Positions 14,897 to 18,464 of a DNA stretch of 18,464 nt are shown piece by piece. Position 1 is the stretch's first letter. Every line of letters begins with the position of its first letter. Under the pieces are notes generated by a model that was not told the origin of the DNA, made no database searches, and saw only the letters and a program-made list of their open reading frames with translations. Source of the stretch: CAZDET01 sp964504335 (GTDB taxonomy: Bacteria > Bacteroidota > Bacteroidia > Chitinophagales > Saprospiraceae); NCBI GenBank assembly GCA_964504335.1, contig CAZDET010000082.1, positions 1-18,464 on the forward strand, in the 5' to 3' direction. The position numbers and the translations under genes were made by a program.

Positions 14897-17800
14897 CTAC
14901 AGAGGCAAGAACACCACAAACTCCGTAAACGCCCCCTCCTCCGTATCCACCCGGATTTCTCCCTGATGGCCTTTCGTAATGATATCGTAGGTGATGGATA
15001 GCCCCAATCCGACATTGCCTTGCCCCGTTGGCTTGGAGGTGTAAAAGGGATCGAACACGTGCGGGCGGACGGCCTGCGGGATGCCTTTGCCGTTGTCTCG
15101 AATGCGTATTTCCAGCCCGTTGGAAAGCAGCCGGCTTCGAACGGTCACCTTCGGCTCGTACTCGGCCGGTTGTTCTTGCTGTTTTTCGTATAGGGTGTAG
15201 AAGGCGTTGTTGAACAAATTGAGCAGGCAACGGCCCAGATCGTTGGGAAGCACGTTGAAGTTCACCTCCGGCCCTTCCAGGTCCTTTACGATCGTTGCTT
15301 CAAAATTTGGGTATAAGTCTTTAAATCCCCGGTACGCCCAGTTGAGATTGGTGGTGATCAATTTATGGATCGATACCGGTACCCGCTTTTGCGAGGACCT
15401 GCCGGTGTGACCCGACATGGTCTGGATGATTTCATCCATGCGTTGGCCGTTGTTGCGGATGGACCCCAGGTTTTGTTTTAGTAGTTGAAGCTCCTCGTGA
15501 AAGTGCTGGAATTGAGCGGGTTCCAGTTGGGGCTTGATCTGTTGGAGTTCGGTAGTTAATTCCTCCGTCAGGATTTCGGAACCCTCGGCAAAATTATTGA
15601 CGAAATTGAGCGGATTGCGAATTTCGTGGGCGATCCCCGCCGTCATCAGTCCTAGAGAAACCATTTTCTCCTGTAGAATCAATTGCTCCTGAGCGGCGCG
15701 CATCTCCCGGGTGCGCTCAGCTAATGCTACCTCCAATTCCTGATTGCGGGCCTCTATACGTGCCAGGCGATGCCGGTTGTAGGCCCGGTTTCCGAAGAGA
15801 AGTAATCCAACGCCCGCCAGGATATAAAAGGCAATTGCCCCACCGGTCAAATACAAGGGAGCTGAAATGCGAAATGCATAGCTTGCTTCCCGCCCTAACC
15901 GACGGTACACATCTTTTGATCGGACCCGAAATACGTACTTTCCTGGAGGTAAATTGGTGTAATCCTTACTGGTTTCTGCCGTCCACCTCGACCAGTCTTT
16001 GTCGAAGCCTTCGAGATACACCTGGTAGCGGGTTGCTGAGGGCAGATCGAATTGGAGGGCTGCGTAGTTAAAGCGCAGATTTTTAAGGTTGGCGGCGAGT
16101 TGCGGCATGCTGTAGGGTGCACCCGCAACCAGTGGTTGCCCACCGTACAGGAGTGAATCGGTATCTAAAGCGACGACCGATCGGATTAAAGTGGAAGGAG
16201 GCGATGAAGCGGCTGTTTCAAACGGGTGATCGTACTGCAACACTCCCTCGGTCGTAGTTAGCCAAAGCCTGCCGCGGTGGGTGGGGTCGGGAAAAAGGCT
16301 GGTAATCTGCCGGTCTTCGGTGCGCTGCAATATCGGGTGCTGTTCCAGGGTGAAATGCCCCTGCTCATCCGGAATGGCCCGATCGATGTAGGTCGTGTCC
16401 TCCCGGTGGTAGTACACCCAGAGCGAACCATCGGGATCGTCAACTATTTGTAGTACGTTAACCAAAGTGTCGGCCAGCTCGGGAATGAAGGAACTATCCA
16501 ATCCTAGTGCCCCGCTGTCGAGCATCGGTTGCCGAAGGCCGGCACTGGAAGCAAAATAGATCCGGCCGTTGGCGAAATGGGGCCTGGCCCGAAAGCTGCG
16601 GGAGGCGTTTGCAGGCGCAAACCGCTGGCTGCTGACCGCCAATGGTTCGGGAGGGCGGGTACTTCCCGTAGGCGAAAAGGGGTGCAAATCTTCAAAGGTC
16701 ACCCGAAAAAAGCCATTGGAGAAGGTGCCAAGCCACAACGCTCCCGGCCCTTCCTCCACGATATACCGGATTTCCTCCGTCAGGATGGGATCGGTGAAAT
16801 ACCGCCGCCACACCCCGTCGGAATGCCGGTACATTAAGTACAAACCGATCTTTTGGTCGCCCGTACCGACGAACACCAAATTCGAATCGTAGCGAGATAC
16901 CTGTACCGTGACTGGTACATTAGTGAACAGTTTGCGCAGTTGCGCCCCGTCCTGCACGAGCACCCCTGTGTAGGGCGCGCATACCAGTAGGTCTTCACCC
17001 GAAGTTGCCAGGTCCCACACATCATTTTTACCACTTCCAACCCGGCGAAAGGGCATCCCGGGGGTATCCGATTGTACGTACAAACCATTACTAGTACCCA
17101 AGTATAGTTGGCCTTGGTAGTATTCCATTTTGCGCACGCGTTGAGATAGATCCATGATCCCATCAAAACGGTCTAAGCCACGGCCGTACTCAATGTGAGA
17201 GACGCCCGAATCAGTAGCGATCCACAGGCCAATTTCAGAGCGATAATAAACCGCATTTATCTGGTTGGCGTCCTCCATACCTACCGAGGCATTGAATTGG
17301 CGCAGCAAACGACCAGTAGAGTCAATGAGCAGTAACCCATTACCAGCGTGCTGCAACGCCAATTTGCCATCTTCCAGATAGGACGCGTGTCGGAGGAGTC
17401 CTCCCTCGAGCAGTTTTGCCACGCGTTCCTCTACCGGAAAAGGCCGAATTAGGGTATCCTCCCGCACAAATAGGCCCTTGCGCAAACTGACGAGCAATTG
17501 TTTCTCCGTCACGGGAGAATTGAAAAACGGGAGCATTTCGGCAATAGTCGTTGGCCCCAACTCATCGCCACGGGGCAGCAGATCATAGCCCGTATCCGTG
17601 AGCCGAAAGAGCCCTTCGCGGGCGATGGAAATCCAAAGTTCGTCACCCACCGCATCGATGGCGTACAGGGTACCCTCCACGGGCACCACCCGATCGAGTA
17701 GGTAGCTGTGTCCCGAATCCGTGCTTTTGAGGGCCAGAATATGTTTATCCAGCAGGAGGTATAAGCGGTTCTGCAGCGGAATAATTTCCCAGAGTACCCG

Positions 17801-18253
17801 AAAATCCCGGAGCGAATCGGGCAGTATGTCAAGTAAAGATTCCAATACGATCTGACCAACCGAATCGGTTCCGATCCGGCCGAAATCGCCCCGCGCTCCG
17901 TACAGAATATCGTCGTTTAACCCTTTGCCCAGGCTTCGAACACTCGATTCGCTGGTCGTCTTGATAAGCTCCCAGCGCACCCCGTCAAACACGAGTAGCC
18001 CCGACGAATTCCCAATGAGCAATAGGCCTTGTTCATCTTCGAAAAACGCCCAATTTTGCCGGGCCGAGCCGTATTCCTTCGGTAAATAATGCCGAAAATA
18101 GGGAATGCCCGTTGGTGCAGAATCAATCGTTTGGGCCGATAGGCTCGGGAGGTGAAAGACGAATAGCAACCAGCAAATGAACGCGACATAGCCTACCTGA
18201 TGCGGAGCGTAGCCCACGCAAGACCGTCGGGAAATGAATGCGTTTTTCATCAT
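14897..18253 (-). CDS. HK2: beta-propeller (Reg_prop)/Y_Y_Y membrane histidine kinase
   Basis: A 1118-residue sensor kinase resembling the N-terminal two thirds of a Bacteroidetes hybrid two-component sensor. A signal peptide with a basic start and the core VAFICWLLFVFHLPSLSA ends at about residue 40. Residues 45-700 are a periplasmic beta-propeller region with Reg_prop-like blades (GLLLIGNSSGLLVFDG; GLWIATDSG at about 340; ALWLGTFSNG at about 504; RLWLTTTEG at about 657). A Y_Y_Y domain lies at 720-795 (YQVYLEGFDKDWSRW), a membrane segment at about 803-823 and a coiled coil at 830-860. HisKA has H876 in AHEIRNPLNFVNNF; HATPase_c has N1012/N1016 and DNGKGIP from 1053. The protein ends right after the kinase, without the REC and AraC domains usual in this family. 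Those are found instead in RRHK2, encoded convergently next door. In this family such sensors often detect glycans, but the ligand is unknown. Start: ATG at 18253 (or 18250); an upstream ATG at 18319 precedes the likely promoter. Confidence 0.92.
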   Translation of the reverse strand: MMKNAFISRRSCVGYAPHQVGYVAFICWLLFVFHLPSLSAQTIDSAPTGIPYFRHYLPKEYGSARQNWAFFEDEQGLLLIGNSSGLLVFDGVRWELIKTTSESSVRSLGKGLNDDILYGARGDFGRIGTDSVGQIVLESLLDILPDSLRDFRVLWEIIPLQNRLYLLLDKHILALKSTDSGHSYLLDRVVPVEGTLYAIDAVGDELWISIAREGLFRLTDTGYDLLPRGDELGPTTIAEMLPFFNSPVTEKQLLVSLRKGLFVREDTLIRPFPVEERVAKLLEGGLLRHASYLEDGKLALQHAGNGLLLIDSTGRLLRQFNASVGMEDANQINAVYYRSEIGLWIATDSGVSHIEYGRGLDRFDGIMDLSQRVRKMEYYQGQLYLGTSNGLYVQSDTPGMPFRRVGSGKNDVWDLATSGEDLLVCAPYTGVLVQDGAQLRKLFTNVPVTVQVSRYDSNLVFVGTGDQKIGLYLMYRHSDGVWRRYFTDPILTEEIRYIVEEGPGALWLGTFSNGFFRVTFEDLHPFSPTGSTRPPEPLAVSSQRFAPANASRSFRARPHFANGRIYFASSAGLRQPMLDSGALGLDSSFIPELADTLVNVLQIVDDPDGSLWVYYHREDTTYIDRAIPDEQGHFTLEQHPILQRTEDRQITSLFPDPTHRGRLWLTTTEGVLQYDHPFETAASSPPSTLIRSVVALDTDSLLYGGQPLVAGAPYSMPQLAANLKNLRFNYAALQFDLPSATRYQVYLEGFDKDWSRWTAETSKDYTNLPPGKYVFRVRSKDVYRRLGREASYAFRISAPLYLTGGAIAFYILAGVGLLLFGNRAYNRHRLARIEARNQELEVALAERTREMRAAQEQLILQEKMVSLGLMTAGIAHEIRNPLNFVNNFAEGSEILTEELTTELQQIKPQLEPAQFQHFHEELQLLKQNLGSIRNNGQRMDEIIQTMSGHTGRSSQKRVPVSIHKLITTNLNWAYRGFKDLYPNFEATIVKDLEGPEVNFNVLPNDLGRCLLNLFNNAFYTLYEKQQEQPAEYEPKVTVRSRLLSNGLEIRIRDNGKGIPQAVRPHVFDPFYTSKPTGQGNVGLGLSITYDIITKGHQGEIRVDTEEGAFTEFVVFLPL

Positions 18254-18290
18254 GATGTTGGAGCGATTGCACAGGCTAAAAATAAGGTAA

Positions 18291-18320
18291 TATTTATAAG
18301 GGCTAGTTGGGTGGTGCAAA
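18291..18320 (-). promoter_or_regulatory. Possible promoter of HK2
   Basis: On the minus strand, TTTG (18320-18317) and TATAAATA (18298-18291) are 18 bases apart, close to the -33/-7 spacing of Bacteroidota promoters. The -7 lacks the TTTG half. The start site would fall near 18284, about 30 bases before the ATG at 18253. Confidence 0.3.
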
Positions 18321-18437
18321 GCAAACTGGGGGGAGCAGCGTCGGGAAAGAATGTAGGCTTTATGGGCATTTAATTGATTTTTAAACGGTTAATTCGGCTG
18401 GTCGGTTTGGTAGTCTCCGTAGGTAGCATCCAATTGG

Positions 18438-18464
18438 AACAATAACCCCCTTTTTGGAACAATA
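18438..18464 (+). promoter_or_regulatory. Paired direct repeat C at the right edge
   Basis: AACAATA at 18438-18444 and at 18458-18464, each preceded by TTGG, are 20 bases apart. The second copy ends exactly at the window edge. The orientation matches sites A and B, so any controlled promoter would lie to the right, outside the window. It is 180 bases from the HK2 start in the wrong orientation for that gene. Confidence 0.5.

Noticed and set aside
18254..18319. Upstream ATG for HK2 (22 extra residues)
   Set aside because: It lies at the probable -33 element and would put an extra polar stretch before the signal peptide.

Overview
The window comes from a Bacteroidota genome, most like the Saprospiria/Lewinella group. 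The evidence is a secreted protein ending in a T9SS type A sorting domain, a BACON domain and SprB-like repeats, a Reg_prop/Y_Y_Y sensor kinase, fused REC-kinase-REC-AraC regulators, TAnnTTTG-type -7 elements and little sign of Shine-Dalgarno sequences. Coding DNA is fairly GC-rich and the spacers are AT-rich with dispersed low-complexity repeats.

Layout, left to right. Bases 1-580 hold the remains of a UPF0175/DUF3368-type toxin-antitoxin pair on the minus strand and a low-complexity repeat. Bases 581-5248 encode a 1555-residue secreted multidomain protein. Bases 5411-9057 hold two same-strand signalling genes: a soluble REC-HisKA-HATPase-REC-AraC regulator (RRHK1), then a membrane histidine kinase with a coiled-coil periplasmic part (HK1). 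The 9058-9978 spacer holds a paired direct repeat with a promoter, a probable small RNA ending in a textbook terminator, several inverted repeats, and a small minus-strand gene (63 aa) with its own copy of the paired repeat. Then come serA (minus), a ToxA-like SAM methyltransferase (plus, again behind a paired repeat), a second REC-kinase-REC-AraC regulator (RRHK2, plus), and convergent to it a 1118-residue beta-propeller/Y_Y_Y sensor kinase (HK2, minus). A fourth copy of the paired repeat lies at the right edge, pointing out of the window.

How the parts may work together. HK1 and HK2 have periplasmic sensor parts and kinase cores but no receiver or DNA-binding domain. RRHK1 and RRHK2 have two receivers, a kinase core and an AraC DNA-binding domain but no sensor or membrane segment. 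This looks like a classical Bacteroidetes hybrid two-component system split into two proteins and present twice. AraC-family domains commonly bind direct repeats about 21 bp apart. The window has four pairs of an AACAATA-centred repeat 20-21 bp apart. Three of them sit a fixed 34-35 bp upstream of an (A)TCTTTG or ACTTG -7-like element, in front of the small RNA, the 63-aa gene and the methyltransferase. I infer that these form a small local regulon, perhaps of RRHK1/RRHK2. The repeats and spacing are directly visible; the regulator-to-site link is inference.
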